Shown: positions 21,775 to 31,897, numbered from the stretch's first letter. The stretch is DNA of 64,000 nt from Rapana venosa (GCA_028751875.1 CM054158.1:15000595-15064594), one strand, 5' to 3'. The notes: a model not told the origin generated them from the sequence alone. Translations and numbers: made by a program.

Positions 21775-22112
21775 TTGTTCTTTTATATCGAGGATAATGT
21801 AATAAGCACTATGTGCTTGTTTACATCCAGTCCCCGTGTGTATGCAGTTTTGTAAATTCAGTCATCTGTTCCCACCGGCACACAATGGCCTACTCTTACG
21901 AAAAGGGTTACAGGATTTAACGTGTGCGCAAGACGTTCTGCGTGCGTTCGCACACGGGGCCTCGGTTTATAGTCTCATCCGAATGACTTTTAGGGAGAGT
22001 GGAGTCTGCACTTATGTTAAATCCAGGGGAAAATATCCCTTGAACGGGAATCGAACCCGGGTCGTCAGATTGCGAGCGCAATGTTCTGACCACTAGGCTA
22101 TCCTGTCCCCTT
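21775..22112 (-). mobile_element. SINE B, full-length reference copy with A and B boxes
   Basis: On the - strand the head reads GGGGACAGGATAGCCTAGTGG, whose TAGCCTAGTGG fits the tRNA A box. It then has GGGTTCGATTCCCG, an exact B box (GGTTCGATTCC). The body and the AAGCACATAGTGCTTATTAC terminus follow, with a T-rich-complement tail at 21755-21785. Total length is about 340 bp. A and B boxes make internal Pol III transcription plausible. Confidence 0.93.
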
Positions 22113-22134
22113 ACGGACTTGTGCACGTCAAAAG

Positions 22135-22350
22135 AACCCACGATGGTTGAAAGTCGGAAAGAGTTGGGAGGTACCACCCGGCTGTCCTTGTAAAATTGGT
22201 AGGCTCCATTCCCAGCTGTATCTCCGAAGTCGGAATGCCGGTACCCTTAATGGTTTGGAGAGGTGGGGAGGGGCGGTGGCATACGCAAAAATCTCACCAT
22301 TGGTGAACCACGGAGCTCTAGCCGAGGAACAAAACAACAACAATAACAAA
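22135..22350 (+). mobile_element. Repeat C, longest copy
   Basis: It begins near GAACCCACGATGGTTGAAAG and includes ATCTCCGAAGTCGGAATGCC. It ends CTCACCATTGGTGAACCACG, GAGCTCTAGCCGAGGAAC, then an ACAACAA-rich tail. The last 60 bp recur at least six more times in the window. No promoter boxes are recognised, so its class is unknown. It abuts SINE B. Confidence 0.75.
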
Positions 22351-22622
22351 AACGAAACAAACAAACATGCCCCCAAATCTCCAGTATTTTAAAGACTTAT
22401 TTGGGGGTGGGGGTGGGGGCTGGGAGGCCAGAGTCAATATGAAACTGAATGTGTTCACATGGTTTACTTTTGCCGTGACAAAAGCATTCGGAAAAATGAA
22501 TTTAAAAAGGACAGAAAAAGATCTTTTTAAAATGTCGAACAGACACTGTGTGCCGGTGGGAACAGATTACAAAAATTGGACACACACACACACACACACA
22601 CGCACGTGCGCGCGCGCGCGCA

Positions 22623-22653
<31 letters not shown>

Positions 22654-23084
22654 CAGACTGGAAATTGAACATTCGGCAAAAATGCACTTTAGACTAGTCG
22701 GTATCAGCACCCACAAGTGAGTATAGGTATGGAAAACATTAAACAACACACAGTAACAGCTGTACCGTGTACGCCTAGAACAGACAAAAACAGTGTGCCA
22801 TAGTCTTTACAAAATGCACAGGAAAATATAAAAAAATAAAAAAATTCATAAACTAGTAAAATTCTGAACGAGGTTATCAAACGATGTATCAGTATACATG
22901 TACAATAACCCCATCCGAGAATTTGCTGACCTAAATTTACATACCACTTTGCACATAGTGCAAATATGCAAATTCGCACTTGCGAATGTGTGTTGTTTTT
23001 TCCCCCCTCATATGGCATATTGATACTGTGATATATAATATATACATTCTGCGACAAACACACACATGATATAAACATATACAA
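22351..23084. repeat. Unassigned sequence with a (CA)n-(CG)n-(CA)n tract
   Basis: At 22578-22652 CA repeats flank a CACGTGCGCGCGCGCGCACG core, an alternating purine-pyrimidine palindrome. The rest shows nothing recognised. Confidence 0.7.
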
Positions 23085-23230
23085 ATCCTTCGGATGAGAC
23101 TATAAACCTATAAACAAAATAAATAAGGGCAGAATTTACAAAACCACATACACATGGGGACTGGATCAGTGGATTTAAAAAGGCACATAAGTGCTTATTC
23201 CATTATCCTCGATATAAAAGAATAAAATTA
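23085..23230 (+). mobile_element. SINE B, broken 3' part
   Basis: CTTCGGATGAGACTATAAAC is joined almost directly to GAATTTACAAAACCACATAC, deleting about 110 bp of body. It then has GTGCTTATTCCATTATCCTC. Confidence 0.85.
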
Positions 23231-23242
23231 AAATAAACAAAC

Positions 23243-23315
23243 ACGCACACACACTCACGCGCGCGCGCGCGCGTGCACACACACACACAATCTGGAAATT
23301 AAAATTTGACTTTAA

Positions 23316-23351
<36 letters not shown>

Positions 23352-23352
23352 A
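23243..23352. repeat. (CA)n/(CG)n microsatellites with a short CT tract
   Basis: CACTCACGCGCGCGCGCGCG, then CA, then CTCTCTCTC, then CA again. Confidence 0.95.
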
Positions 23353-23354
23353 AA

Positions 23355-23440
23355 CATGGATGACTGGATCAGTGGATGTAGAAAAGCACGCAAGTGCTTA
23401 TTCCATTATCCTCGATATAAAAGAATGAAATAAATAAATA
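23355..23440 (+). mobile_element. SINE B, 3'-end fragment
   Basis: GGATGACTGGATCAGTGGAT then AAGTGCTTATTCCATTATCC and AATAAATAAATA. It shares the unusual GGATCAGTGGAT with the fragment 150 bp upstream, so a local duplication around the CA tract is likely. Confidence 0.85.
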
Positions 23441-24577
23441 AGTGACATGTATTCTGCTAAGAACACGACCAGTCTATCAAGTCTAAGAGTCTATTCAAAC
23501 ATGCAGAATAACAAAGCAACCAAACTTCACTGACCTGAGCTATGACACACTCGACACAATACTTACGGGGATACCGCCCTCATCTTCACCATATACCCGC
23601 CTATAACTAACGAATTATTCATAAATCAATGCTAATGAATTAGTATTCATAAATCAATTAATTCACAGAGCTACATGTTGCTCTTCTGCAGCTAAAATGT
23701 CACCAGCTTGTATGCCACAATAGGAATTCAAGCAAGCAAAGCAAAGCATGATTGTACAATCATTATAGAATGCTGCTAGTGAATGGCTTCAACATGATAG
23801 TTTCATATATGATATATTTGTTTTGTGTGATTGATATAGTTCAAGCTGAGCAGTCAGTCTGATTGAGAGGCAGTACAAATTATCAACCAACCACTTCTGT
23901 TTGATTCAGCCGGTTTCTTCATTTAATATGGTCAACGAAACATTTTTCTTTCTGGTTTTCACCTTCACCTATTCCGAAGTCCCTTGTACGGGAACACATG
24001 ACGATTTTGCAACCAGCTTCCTCCACTCCCGGTGATCCTCTGCTTTTCTTTTTACACCTTATTAAAAGGTTAAAATCCCAAAACTATGTTACGATGCTGT
24101 ATCCTTTTTTCATACTTTTAAGCACTGACAGATATCGAGTTTTCTTTAGGCCTATTCCGTAGCTCTCACACTGGTTTAGCAGTTCCTGCTGTGTAGTGGA
24201 GATTTTCTTTTCATCTCCGACTCAGTGCATGCTTGACCGGTTTTTCTATATGGTTCTTCTATATAATAATTACAAAATATTACACACACACACACAAAAT
24301 TTAAAAACCCTCTTTTTCTCTCTCAATCACACTTTGTCATTCAGACAGGTGATTCATAAAAACGTACAGTGTCATTAATAAGAACAAAATTCAACTCACT
24401 TTCACGTTGCCACTAAGAGTGGGAAAGTACACCAGCTAATAAGAACACTACACACTTTGGGGGTTAGCCTACACTAACACGGGACAGGTCAAAGTTCGCA
24501 ACGCGTCGTGACGGCAAACAAAACTTGCGCTGATTGGTTAATAATTTTAGATACAACGTCATTTCCTGTCATGGATC
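23441..24577. other. Unassigned sequence, target side of an RTE-like insertion
   Basis: AT-rich, with a repeated CATAAATCAAT word near 23620-23655. No gene is recognised. Its right end supplies the target-site duplication of the LINE. Confidence 0.5.
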
Positions 24578-24589
24578 CTACTAGGTCTA
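24578..24589. repeat. Target-site duplication, left copy
   Basis: CTACTAGGTCTA, identical to 27835-27846. Its last TCTA merges with the element's tetranucleotide tail. Confidence 0.85.
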
Positions 24590-24606
24590 TCTATCTATCT
24601 ATCTGT
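24590..24606 (-). repeat. Tetranucleotide 3' tail of the RTE-like LINE
   Basis: (TCTA)n on the + strand. In element orientation it is (TAGA)n and supplies the stop codon of the ORF. Confidence 0.85.
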
Positions 24607-27084
24607 CCCGTAATCTGACGACCGTGGGGGCACCCTCAAAGACTCAGCAACCAGTTCCCTCCATTCCTGTCTCTGTTCTGCCTTTCTCAGGGTTTTGTTG
24701 AGTTCTAGGCCTGTCCATTCACTGATGTTATCCTCCCAGCTCTTCCTTGGTCTGCCTCTTCTTCTTCCTCCTTGGACAGTACCTTGCAAAACTGTCTTTG
24801 TAATTCCTTGGGATCTTGTGACATGCCCATACCACTTAAGTTTACGCTTTTTCACGATCGTTAGAAGGTTCTCATAGGGTCCAATGGTTTGCTGGATTCT
24901 GTTATGCACGCTTTCGTTGCTTATGTGGTCTTTGTAGGAGATGCCAAGGAGTCTCCGAAAGCATCTCATCTCCACTGCCTGTACTCTTCTCTCCAAATCT
25001 GCAGTCAGGGTCCATGATTCACAGGCATACAGAAATATGGATATGACAAGGGAGCGCATTAGTCTGATCTTGGAGATAAGTGAGATATTCTTGTCTCTCC
25101 AGATGGTGTTTAGTTTTGACAAAGCTGTTATTGTCTGTGCAGTCCTGCATACTACTTCTGGCTTGGATCCCTGGTCGGATACAATGGCTCCCAGGTACTT
25201 GAAGCTTTGAACTGTTTCCAGCTTCTGGTCATTAACCCTGATATCAGTGCTAATGCCGTTGGTGTTATTAGTCATCAGTTTGGTCTTCTCTGCACTGATT
25301 TCCATGCCGTATGTTTTGGAGGCCTTATTCAAGTGTTCTGTTAGGCTGGCAAGCTCTTTTTCTGATCCTGCTATTCCATCAATGTCATCTGCGAAGCGGA
25401 GGTTTGTGATCGTTCTGCCACCAATGCTGACTGATCCTTCATGATGTTCCAGTGCATCAGCCATGATTCTCTCAAGGAAGATGTTGAAAAGAGTGGGTGA
25501 GAGTAGACAGCCCTGCCTTACTCCAACTGTTGTTCGAAACCATTCTCCAATGTTGTTGTTGTAGTACACTGCACTGGTGGCCTCGCTGTACAGCTGTTTG
25601 ATGACTCTGATCAGGTTTGCATTGATGCTGTACAAATTCATGGTTGCCCACAAAGCTGCATGCCACACCCTGTCAAATGCCTTCTTAAAATCGATAAATA
25701 CGTGGTAAAGGTCTTGTTGATGTTGAAGGTACCGCTCACATAGTATTCTGAGGTTGAATATCTGTTCTGTTGTGCTGCGCCCTGCTCTGAAACCTGCTTG
25801 TTCCTCAGCAATGATGGTCTCTGCTTGTGGCTTCAGTCTATTCAATATTATCTGCAGCATGACCTTGCTTGGGTGACATATGAGGCTGATTGTGCGGTAA
25901 TTATGGCATTGTTGTAGATTTCCTTTCTTGGGGAGGGTGATGATGAGTGACTGCGTCCATGGTGTTGGCCATTTTCCTCTCTGCCAGATCTTGTTGCAGA
26001 TTCTTAGTAGGGCGCTGATCATGGCTTCCCCTCCAGCTTGGACCAACTCAGCTGGAATGTTGTCAGCCCCTGCTGACTTCCCCTTTTTCAGCGATCTGAC
26101 TGCTGTTTCCACTTCTTCTCGGAGGATAGGGTGACTGTCTGTGTCTTTGCTTTCGGGTACATTAAGGACTTCTGGATCTCCTGCGGTTCTATAGTTATAC
26201 AGGTCGGAGCAGTATTCTGTCCATCTGTTCAGAATATCCTGGTCGTCAGTGAGACACTTCCCATTTTTGTCTTGGATTGTTAAACCTTTTCTCTGTTTCG
26301 TGCTAGTCAGGTCTTTCACCAGCTGATATGCTTTCTTGCTATTGTTTTTCTTGATGTTCTCTTCAATGTCTTGGCACTGTTCACCGATCCAATTCTCTTT
26401 TGCCTCCGTCATGGACTTCCTGATTCTTTTGTTGACTGCCCTATATTGTTCTGCTCTTTCTTTTGTTTCATTTTTCTTTTTCTTCAGCTCTCTACGCTTG
26501 TCGCATAGTTGTAGGATGTTAGGTGTGACCCATGGTTTTTTGACTGGTCGGTGTTTGCCAAGAAGCTCGTTTGCTGTTTCAGTCACCGCTGCATTGAAAC
26601 TATTCGTCAGTGTATCTATGTCTGAGTCTATCACAGTGAGTGCTGCAAACTTTCCACCTATCCTTGCTTGAAAAATTTCTAATACCTCTGGGTCCTTCAG
26701 CTTCTCGAGGTCAAATTTGATCCTGATGTTGTTCCGCTTGTGGATTTTCTTTAGACGTAGTCGGAAAGTCATCATCACAAGATCATGATCACTCCCTATG
26801 TCTGCTCCTGGAAAACTTCGTGTCTGTGCGATGTTAACGCTAGACTGAAACCGTCTTTTCACCATGATGTAATCTATTTGGTTGTGGTGTTCTCCATTTG
26901 GGCTATGCCATGTCCATTTTCTGGATTTCTGGATTTTCTGGATTTCTTGTGTGGGGAGTAAACCCAACCAAAAAATCCGACCTGGAGAGGGATGGGCTCC
27001 GCCAGGTTTGATTTGCCCAAGATACACCAATGACAAAGACAGCCAGAATCTCCATACCGGATCGGTCGTCGCCCGGGTTACCAA
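24595..27084 (-). CDS. Endonuclease C-terminus and complete reverse transcriptase of an RTE-like LINE, uninterrupted ORF
   Basis: Of 829 codons, the first 45 or so are antisense to the element's inverted 5' end and are not native. About residues 53-107 are the end of the APE endonuclease (HNQIDYIMV; GSDHD at 97-101). LPKKG...NYRTISL at about 384-401 opens the reverse transcriptase. FIDFKKAFD (463-471) is motif A, GVRQGCLLSP (521-530) motif B, and RFADD (563-567) motif C with the catalytic Asp pair. EISAEKTKLM and FKYLGA (628-633) follow. The C-terminus has RRLLGISYKDH (710-720), KLKWYGHVTR and a basic GGRRRGRPRK, typical of RTE-type proteins in invertebrates. There is no internal stop or shift, so the insertion is young. 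The stop codon lies in the TAGA tail. The product would nick target DNA and reverse-transcribe its RNA, but this rearranged copy lacks a contiguous endonuclease. Confidence 0.9.
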   Translation of the reverse strand: MVTRATTDPVWRFWLSLSLVYLGQIKPGGAHPSPGRIFWLGLLPTQEIQKIQKSRKWTWHSPNGEHHNQIDYIMVKRRFQSSVNIAQTRSFPGADIGSDHDLVMMTFRLRLKKIHKRNNIRIKFDLEKLKDPEVLEIFQARIGGKFAALTVIDSDIDTLTNSFNAAVTETANELLGKHRPVKKPWVTPNILQLCDKRRELKKKKNETKERAEQYRAVNKRIRKSMTEAKENWIGEQCQDIEENIKKNNSKKAYQLVKDLTSTKQRKGLTIQDKNGKCLTDDQDILNRWTEYCSDLYNYRTAGDPEVLNVPESKDTDSHPILREEVETAVRSLKKGKSAGADNIPAELVQAGGEAMISALLRICNKIWQRGKWPTPWTQSLIITLPKKGNLQQCHNYRTISLICHPSKVMLQIILNRLKPQAETIIAEEQAGFRAGRSTTEQIFNLRILCERYLQHQQDLYHVFIDFKKAFDRVWHAALWATMNLYSINANLIRVIKQLYSEATSAVYYNNNIGEWFRTTVGVRQGCLLSPTLFNIFLERIMADALEHHEGSVSIGGRTITNLRFADDIDGIAGSEKELASLTEHLNKASKTYGMEISAEKTKLMTNNTNGISTDIRVNDQKLETVQSFKYLGAIVSDQGSKPEVVCRTAQTITALSKLNTIWRDKNISLISKIRLMRSLVISIFLYACESWTLTADLERRVQAVEMRCFRRLLGISYKDHISNESVHNRIQQTIGPYENLLTIVKKRKLKWYGHVTRSQGITKTVLQGTVQGGRRRGRPRKSWEDNISEWTGLELNKTLRKAEQRQEWRELVAESLRVPPRSSDYGTDR

Positions 27085-27836
27085 GGACCGCGCCTTCTGT
27101 TGCTCATCAGGACAGATGTCGAAAGTATGCTACTGATGTAAAACGCAGCAAAATTCGTGCCAGAAACAACACCATCATTGGCACGTGGAATGTACGGACA
27201 CTAAGAGCTGCAGGCAAAGTGGAAGAACTGACACATGAGATGTCCAGATATCAATGGCACATCCTTGGGCTCTGCGAAGTCAGGTGGAAAAACATGGGAG
27301 AAACAACGACCCAGGAAGACCACAAATTATACTACAGTGGAAGACAGGATAAACATGAACACGGCGTGGGGTTTCTCGTTCACAAAGACACCGTGAACAC
27401 CGTCATGAGCTGTCAGCCTGTGTCCAGCAGACTTATTACCATCCGCCTGAGAGCAACCCCCTTTAACATAACTATAGTACAGGCATACGCCCCTACATCA
27501 GACTACACAGATGAAGCCGTAGAAGAGTTTTATGACCAGCTACAAGAGGTTCTGAATCAAACACCCAAGAAAGACATCCTCGTTGTGCAAGGCGACTGGA
27601 ACGCCAAGGTAGGAGAAGATGCATGGAAAGACTGGGAGGGCGTTTGTGGGCCACATTGTAATAACCAATCAAATGAAAGAGGCTTGAGACTCCTGGAGTT
27701 TGCCAGTAACAACCACCTCCAGCTAGTGAATACACTTGGCCCACACAAGAAATCCAGAAAATGGACATGGCATAGCCCAAATGGAGAACACCACAACCAA
27801 ATAGATTACATCATGGTGAAAAGACGGTTTCAGTCT
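26953..27836 (+). CDS. APE-type endonuclease domain of the same RTE-like LINE, inverted 5' segment
   Basis: The open frame has an ATG at 27030. IIGTWNVRTLR (about 49-59) is the N-terminal APE motif and LCEVRW (81-86) carries the catalytic Glu. HGVGFLV, VQAYAPTSD (150-158) and GDWNAKVGE (188-196) follow in the usual order, then IDYIMV (258-263). The domain stops at about residue 269, where host DNA with the target-site duplication begins. The residues that complete it, including SDH, are on the other arm. Such domains are often labelled craniofacial development protein 2-like in automatic annotation; that label reflects transposon homology. The stretch 26953-27030 is probably the element's short 5' leader. 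Confidence 0.88.
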
Positions 27837-27846
27837 ACTAGGTCTA
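27835..27846. repeat. Target-site duplication, right copy
   Basis: CTACTAGGTCTA. Its first CTA is shared with the element (GTCTA), a three-base microhomology at the second priming point. Confidence 0.85.
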
Positions 27847-27895
27847 CAAGTTTCATTTCAGTTTTGTACCTAGCTAGTCATATAATACTCTGCGC

Positions 27896-27905
27896 ACGCG
27901 CGCGG

Positions 27906-27957
<52 letters not shown>

Positions 27958-28040
27958 CTATTATGTAATATAGGGTCCTTACCAATAGACTACAGGGTAG
28001 CCCTGTGTGCCCCAGGTGTGTATGTATGTATGTATGTATG
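27896..28040. repeat. (CA)n microsatellite and a short (TATG)n
   Basis: GCGCACGCGCGCGGGCACAC leads into a CA run to 27955. TGTATGTATGTATGTATG is at 28019-28040. Confidence 0.95.
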
Positions 28041-28237
28041 CCAGGAATCAGTTGGGAGTTTTGTATGCAGCATGCTGGGAATGTCAACGTCCTATTTTCT
28101 TTTGTTTAACACTGTCGCTTGCTTCTCTTTTAGAAAGAAAGCAATTACGGATTTAATTAATCGTTCCCCTCCCCTCGTCTTAAGTGATCCAGCTTGTTAG
28201 TCTGATTGTACTGATCACAAAATCCAAGACCTTGTGT

Positions 28238-28318
28238 ACGTGTGTGTGTGTGTGTGTGTATGTGTGGGTGGGTGCGCGCGCGCGCACACACACACGCACG
28301 CGCGCGCGCACACACAAG
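28238..28318. repeat. (TG)n-(CG)n-(CA)n palindromic dinucleotide tract
   Basis: TG repeats pass through GTGCGCGCGCGCGCACACAC and ACGCACGCGCGCGCGCACAC, so the strand can fold back or adopt Z-form. Confidence 0.9.
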
Positions 28319-28369
28319 CGACAAGCCACATGCTGTGGGACTGATCATTTTCTGCCCGCGCCCGCAAGG

Positions 28370-28715
28370 GGACGGGATAGCCTGGTGGTCACAGTAATGT
28401 AGTCGTGATCTGCTGACCCAGGTTCGATTCTTGTTCAAGAGGATTTTTCCTCTGATGTTAGCATCAGTGCCGACTCCACTCTTCCCAAAGTCATTCGGAT
28501 GAGACTATAAACCGAGGTCCCGTGTGCTAACGCACGCAGAACATCTTGCGCACACGTTAAAACCCGTTCCACTTTTCGGAAGAGGCCATTTTGTGCCGGT
28601 GGGAACGGACGACAAAATTTACAAAACTGCATACACACGGGGACTGGATGTTTAAAAAAAGCGTATTAGTACTTATTCCATTATCCTTGACATACAAGAA
28701 TAAATAAATAAATAA
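28370..28715 (+). mobile_element. SINE B, full-length copy
   Basis: Head GGGGACGGGATAGCCTGGTGG, B box AGGTTCGATTCTTG (one change from consensus), GACTATAAACCGAGGTCCCG, GTGCCGGTGGGAACGGACGA, terminal GTACTTATTCCATTATCC and an AATAAATAAATAA tail. Confidence 0.92.
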
Positions 28716-29285
28716 ACCACTTCGTGTCACGTGGGCAGTCCCTGATTAAATATAGAAAGCGCCAGTTATTGCCCCCCCCAAAAAAAACAACAACAAACAA
28801 ACCCCACAACAACAAAAGAACCCAACCGCCCCCCCCACCCCCACACAAACAAAAACAAAAACCGAATTAACTCCCTTTTTCAAACTTTCAAAAAAATTTC
28901 GGTTTTCCGTTTGACCCTAGAACATGTTTTGTTATTGTTGTGTTGAAAATGTAAGGTTTTATATGTTTATTATAAGTTAGCTAGATTCAACACAATCTTC
29001 AGTGGTGCGCCAACAGTCTATAAGACCAGGGGATATGTGAGGTAAGGTGTGGTGAGGTGAGGTGTGGTGAGGTGTGGTGTGGTGAGGGTGTGGTGAGGGG
29101 GATTGGACAGGTTTCAATAATTTTATACAGCTTGTGCTTTGATTAAAATATGGGGTTAAATAGTAAAATAGGATTTTTTTTTAATTTGGGAAAAAATTCT
29201 GTGGTTATGTAGCACTTGTGACAAGCTTATTTAACACACCACCCCTTATTAACAGGTGTTACTACAATTTATCTCACGAAAATAT
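28716..29285. other. Unassigned sequence with homopolymer and (GGTGTGGTGA)n stretches
   Basis: C- and A-rich runs at 28770-28865 and GGTGAGGTGTGGTGAGG repeats at 29040-29100. No gene. Confidence 0.5.
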
Positions 29286-29504
29286 GATACTGCTGCACTT
29301 TTATACCAACATACTCTTCAATACTTCAAAAAAGGTGTTGTTTTTTGTTATGATTTTGATATGTTGTCATTGAACTTTTTTTTTGGTTCCTGGGCTAGAG
29401 CTCTGAGGTTCAAAAATGGTGAGATTTTTGCATAGGTGACCCCCCCACCACCCCCATCCCCAAACATTAGGGAGCCCTGATTACCTGACGTACAGCTTTG
29501 TGAC

Positions 29505-29692
29505 AGTTTATCTTCATTTTGGATGATTTGGTTTCAACACAAGCTTATCTTCATTTTGGATGATTTGGTTTCAACACAAGCTTATCTTCATTTTGGATGA
29601 TTTGGTTTCAACACAAGCTTATCTTTATTTTGGATGATTTGGTTTCAACACAAATTTATCTTCAGTTTGGATGATTTGGCTTCAACACGACT
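29505..29692. repeat. 37-bp tandem repeat, five copies
   Basis: The unit TTATCTTCATTTTGGATGAT plus TTGGTTTCAACACAAGC is repeated with few changes. The first and last copies diverge most. Confidence 0.95.
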
Positions 29693-29959
29693 CAAAACAA
29701 CCTGAATATTGTGCCTTTTGTGTATTGAAAAAAGTTAGAAAACCCCTACCTAGCCTCTCACGTGCCCTCTGTCTCAAAATCGGATGGACATGTTGAGTCA
29801 TCTAAACAAATGAAATTAATGGTTCTCTTAAAACAAGTGTTAAATACATTTACAATAGACTAAATGCTATGGAAACATGCAACTTGGGCATATATGGGTT
29901 AATTCTAGTTCTAATTCAGGACCATCGCTGGATGAAAATATGTGTGTTCATTCTTATTT
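29693..29959. other. Unassigned sequence inside the inverted repeat
   Basis: Nothing recognised. Confidence 0.4.
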
Positions 29960-30310
<351 letters not shown>

Positions 30311-30481
30311 AATCAATCAATCAATCAATCAATCAATCTCACCATTTGTGAACCTCGGAGCTCTAGCCGAGGAACCCCCTCAAAAGTTCCATGACAACAT
30401 ATCAAAATCATAACAAAAAAAACCCAACACTTTTTTTTTAAAGTATTGAAGAGTGTGTTGGTATAAAAGTGCAGCAGTATC

Positions 30482-30618
30482 TTCTATTTTCCTTGTCTCT
30501 GTGATCGGCACCTATGACCCAGATCAAAACCATCTCTGTGGTACTTGAAGTGGATGTAGACAAGCCTGGATGAGAAAAAACGACAACAATATCACTATTG
30601 TTTTCGTTCTGAGTTTTG

Positions 30619-30650
<32 letters not shown>

Positions 30651-31078
30651 GGTGGTGGTGGTGGTACTTTTGTTGTTGATGTTATTATTCCACCAAATAT
30701 CGAGGATCCTTGACTTTGTGTCTGCAGGGTAGTCAAGACTGTTGACGTCTTCTGCATCTCCTGGACATCCTTCACCAGGTAGTCCTGCAGATTTTCTTGG
30801 CCGTTCCAAAAAATTACGAATTCGTGATCTGTCTGCCTGTCTCTCTAATTTTTTTTTCATGTATGAAATAAGATTGGGGTGAATTTGCATGGAAAGTCCA
30901 TCATCAATGTATGTATTTTTTCTTTCTTTACATCATTCTTCATGCTATGTATTGCACGTTAATTACTTTCGATTTTGTGTGGTTTGTTTCGTTTTGTTCG
31001 CAGAGGGGCTGGATATAAAAAGCTATTGTTATGCTTATTCTATAACCCTCTATAAATAAAATTTGTTCATTGTTCATT
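30482..31078. repeat. Unassigned sequence with (TTG)n/(GGT)n
   Basis: Triplet repeats occupy 30614-30665. A - strand frame over 30680-30890 is open but carries no family motif. The rest is unassigned. Confidence 0.45.
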
Positions 31079-31168
31079 GTTCTCTCTCTCTCTCTCTCCA
31101 CGAGAGGTCTGTCTGTCTGTCTCTGTCTCTGTCTCTCTCTCTGTCTCTCTCTCTCTCTGCCTCTCTCT
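31079..31168. repeat. (TC)n/(TGTC)n microsatellite
   Basis: CT repeats with GTCTGTCT interruptions, forming the outer left flank of the inverted repeat. Confidence 0.95.
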
Positions 31169-31171
31169 GGC

Positions 31172-31656
31172 CACAAGAGGGGTGAGGTTTTTAAATTTTT
31201 TGTATTTTAAATAATGAAATAATAAATGTTGTGTCTCTCATCTTGCAGACTCTACACTGTACATCATGTTTTGTCAATGCTGGAAGATGATAAACAGCAG
31301 TATCCAAAAAGCCACAGTCTTTACTGAGCCACCTCCAGTGATGTTTTTATTCTCAACGAAGGGGTAGGCTGGTGTACAGACTGCCAGAGGTGAAGTGATA
31401 GGAACACCCTTCTTTCTCCTAGAGCTCCCGTACCAGTACACTCATTGTTGGGCGCTTTGACAGGAAGGAAGAAGGCTCATTCTCATTCACTGGAGGTGGC
31501 TCAGTAATGGCTGTGGCTTTTTGGATACTGCTGTTTATCATCTTCCAGCATTGACAAAACATGATGTACATTGTAGATTCTGCAAGATAAGAGACACAAC
31601 ATTTCTTATTTGCATTATTTAAAAAACAACAAAAAAACCCTCACCCCTCTCGTGGC
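31172..31656. repeat. Inverted repeat, 170-bp arms with 146-bp spacer
   Basis: Left arm 31172-31341 and right arm 31488-31656 are near-perfect reverse complements. An uninterrupted identical core of more than 50 bases includes CATCATGTTTTGTCAATGCT. CT repeats outside the left arm face GA repeats outside the right, extending the symmetry. No transposase or ORF lies in the spacer. Confidence 0.9.
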
Positions 31657-31689
31657 GAGTGAGAGAGAGACAGAGAGACATAGATTCAG

Positions 31690-31830
31690 TTTTCAGAAAC
31701 AAATGGTCCATCGATTTGGAATGGCCTCTCTATCTCTCTTCGCCAAAGGCCTTCTTGTGATTCTTTTAAATCTGGCCTCAAGACATATTTGTTTCAAACC
31801 TAAGAATTTCCTCTCCTGTTTCATTTCATA
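31690..31830 (+). pseudogene. L2-like LINE C-terminal coding fragment
   Basis: One frame reads SIWNGLSISLRQRPSCDSFK then SGLKTYLFQT and a stop. This is the last segment of L2-type ORF2 proteins, where VWNSLP...SFKSALKTHLF is conserved. It is short and truncated upstream. Confidence 0.72.
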
Positions 31831-31897
31831 GCTGTCCCTGTTTTTCAACAGCCAAAAAGTCCATCACCCTGCCAAAGTGTATAACGTGGGTGGTGTG

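Larger units (their letters stand above)
24578..27846 (-). mobile_element. RTE-like LINE with inverted 5' part (twin-priming structure), flanked by target-site duplication
   Basis: The left part (24590-26952) is the 3' two-thirds of the element in - orientation, ending in a TAGA tetranucleotide tail. The right part (about 26953-27836) is its 5' third in + orientation. Both parts contain the same roughly 100 bp (about 26845-26952 and 27740-27837), so they overlap rather than simply abut. CTACTAGGTCTA occurs at 24578-24589 and 27835-27846 as a target-site duplication. Summed without the overlap the element is about 3.1 kb, close to full RTE length. The near-absent 3' UTR and microsatellite tail are also RTE traits. 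Confidence 0.88.

Noticed and set aside
22030..22110. Functional tRNA gene on the - strand
   Set aside because: A and B boxes are present but the cloverleaf is not maintained and the sequence continues into the SINE B body.
27030..27968. Host gene related to craniofacial development protein 2
   Set aside because: The fold is an APE endonuclease belonging to the adjacent RTE-like LINE, as shown by the shared 100-bp overlap and target-site duplication.
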